Assembly (NCBI RefSeq): GCF_036417845.1
Contig: NW_027118693.1
Span: 3,792,001-3,856,000, forward strand
Reading direction: 5' to 3'
Source of the DNA: Apteryx mantelli
Lineage: Eukaryota; Chordata; Aves; Apterygiformes; Apterygidae
DNA: 64,000 nt
The notes below the pieces were generated by a model that was not told where the DNA came from, did no database searches, and was given only the letters and a program-made list of their open reading frames with translations. Below are positions 62,501-64,000 of this stretch, piece after piece. A program made the position numbers and the translations under genes. The stretch's first letter is position 1, and each line of letters begins with the position of its first letter.

Positions 62501-64000
62501 CTATCAGGCACTCAGCCACAAGTGACATCACAACCACAAAACCCACCCACAGCACCAGCACTGGCCTATCAGGTAGTCAGCCACAAGTGACATCACAACC
62601 ACAAACTGCACCCACAGCACCAGCACTGACCTATCAGACACTGAGCCACAAATGACATCACAACCAGAAACGCCACCCACAGCACCAGTACGGGCCTATC
62701 AGGTACTGAGCCACAAGTGACATCACAACTAGAAACTCCACCCACAGCACCAGCACTGGCCTATCAGGCACTCAGCCACAAGTGACATCACAACCACAAA
62801 CTGCACCCACAGCACCAGCACTGGCCGATCAGGCACTCAGTCACAAGTGACATCACAATCACAAACTGCACCCACAGCACCAGCACTGGCCTATCAGGCA
62901 CTCAGCCACAAGTGACATCACAACCACAAACTGCACCCACAGCACCAGCACTGGCCTATCAGGCACTCAGCCACAAGTGACATCACAACCACAAAACCCA
63001 CCCACAGCACCAGCACTGGCCTATCAGGTAGTCAGCCACAAGTGACATCACAACCACAAACTGCACCCACAGCACCAGCACTGACCTATCAGACACTGAG
63101 CCACAAATGACATCACAACCAGAAACGCCACCCACAGCACCAGTACGGGCCTATCAGGTACTGAGCCACAAGTGACATCACAACTAGAAACTCCACCCAC
63201 AGCACCAGCACTGGCCTATCAGGCACTCAGACACAAGTGACATCACAAACAAAATCTCCACCTACAGCACCAGCACTGGCCTATCAGGCACTGAGCCAAA
63301 AGTGACATCACAACCACAAACTGCACCCACAGCACCAGCACTGGCCGATCAGGCACTGAGCAACAACTGACATCACAACCACTTCCCCACCCACAGGACC
63401 AGCACTGGCCTATCAGGCACTGAGCCACAACTGACATCACAGCCACAAACTGCACCCACAGCACCAGCACTGGCCTATCAGGCACTGAGCCACAAGTGAC
63501 CTCACAAACACAAACTGCACCCACAGCACCAGCACTGGCCCATCAGGCACTGACCCACAAGTGACATCACAACCACAAACCCCACCCACAGCACCAGCAC
63601 TGGCCTATCAGGCACTCAGCCACAAGTGACATCACAACCACAAACCCCACCCACAGCACCAGCACTGGCCTATCAGGCACTGAGCCACAAGAGACATCAC
63701 AACCACAAACTCCACCCACAGCACCAGCACTGGCCTATCAGGCAGTCAGCCACAAGTGACATCACAACCACAAACTCTACTCACAGGACCAGCACTGGCC
63801 TATCAGGTAGTCAGCCACAAGTGACATCACAATCACAAACTGCACCCACAGCACCAGCACTGGCCTATCAGGCACTGAGTCACAAGTGACATCACAACCA
63901 CAAACTCCACCCACATCACCAGCACTGGCCTATCAGGCACTGAGCCACAAGTGACCTCACAAACACAAACTGCACCCACAGCACCAGCACTGGCCGATCA

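Larger units (their letters stand above)
35686..64000 (+). repeat. 65 bp tandem satellite array, about 436 units, continuing past the window
   Basis: Contiguous units without spacers; a typical unit is 35,721-35,785 (begins CTGGCCTATCAGGCACTCAG, middle GTGACATCACAACCACAAAC, end CACCCACAGCACCAGCA). Start positions 35,721, 36,241, 37,021, 40,921, 45,601 and 46,381 are all exact multiples of 65 apart, and 63,990 is 435 x 65 minus 6 from the first. Frequent alternatives are CTCAG/CTGAG/GTCAG after the AGGCA or AGGTA step, GGCCTATC/GGCCGATC/GGCCCATC, CAACCACAAACCC/CAAACACAAACTG, and GTGACATC/GAGACATC. The plus strand is very poor in G outside a few positions. I know of no named satellite that matches. 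Confidence 0.97.

Noticed and set aside
46478..63524. Six 93-codon minus-strand frames (MGxVCVC...) in the satellite
   Set aside because: They occur only where the 64 bp marker unit shifts the frame; they are by-products of the higher-order repeat.
36072..63889. Many 87-codon plus-strand frames inside the satellite, all of the form MTSQPQ...SHK
   Set aside because: They start at GTG, not ATG, and simply read the unit through its three frames (65 is 2 modulo 3). The only frequent stop is the TGA in AAGTGA, and the AAGAGA variant removes it. No codon bias or conservation beyond the repeat is visible.
35721..64000. CRISPR-like array
   Set aside because: The 65 bp units follow directly on each other with no unique spacers, and the surroundings are vertebrate.
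35721..64000. Centromeric satellite with a CENP-B box
   Set aside because: No unit shows the TTCG..GGAA..CGGG pattern; the position in a centromere cannot be judged from the window.

Overview
The window looks like nuclear DNA from a bird. CR1 LINE copies are the dominant dispersed repeat and one ends in the typical ATTCTGTG-type 3' repeat. One of two intact single-exon olfactory receptor (OR) genes is of the OR14 (gamma-c) type expanded in birds, and genes are sparse and split by introns. The species and chromosome cannot be told from the sequence.

Layout. Positions 1-980 hold the likely last coding exon of an unidentified plus-strand gene. Positions 980-5,900 are non-coding with decayed CR1 copies. 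An intact OR14-like gene lies on the minus strand (5,920-6,855). From 7 to 22 kb the DNA is mostly unique or old-repeat sequence, with a cluster of broken CR1 copies at 16.1-19.5 kb. A second intact class II OR gene lies on the plus strand (23,099-24,046). A larger CR1 copy with much of its reverse transcriptase (27,383-28,648) follows. Between 29,332 and 34,780 I could chain seven small minus-strand exons with GT-AG borders and an unbroken frame. They encode the last 193 residues of a protein I cannot name, ending in an acidic tail.

From about 34,874 to the window end is a tandem satellite of 65 bp units, more than 28 kb and open at the right edge. It begins 94 bp upstream of the most 5' exon found. 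Its first unit is split by a roughly 772 bp solo-LTR-like insertion (34,914-35,685), after which the array resumes where it was interrupted. If the minus-strand gene continues to the right, the satellite lies in one of its introns.

The array is strikingly regular. The first full unit start (35,721) and the last one visible (63,990) are 28,269 bp apart, which is 435 x 65 minus 6, and six copies of a 64 bp variant account for the missing 6 bp. Point variation is common, but net length variation is otherwise nil. Long blocks are duplicated at spacings of whole numbers of units. The short open frames inside the array are a by-product of the repeat, not genes. The most notable observations are this length-locked satellite, its position inside a probable intron, the split unit at its edge, and the multi-exon gene, which single-frame ORF scanning would miss.
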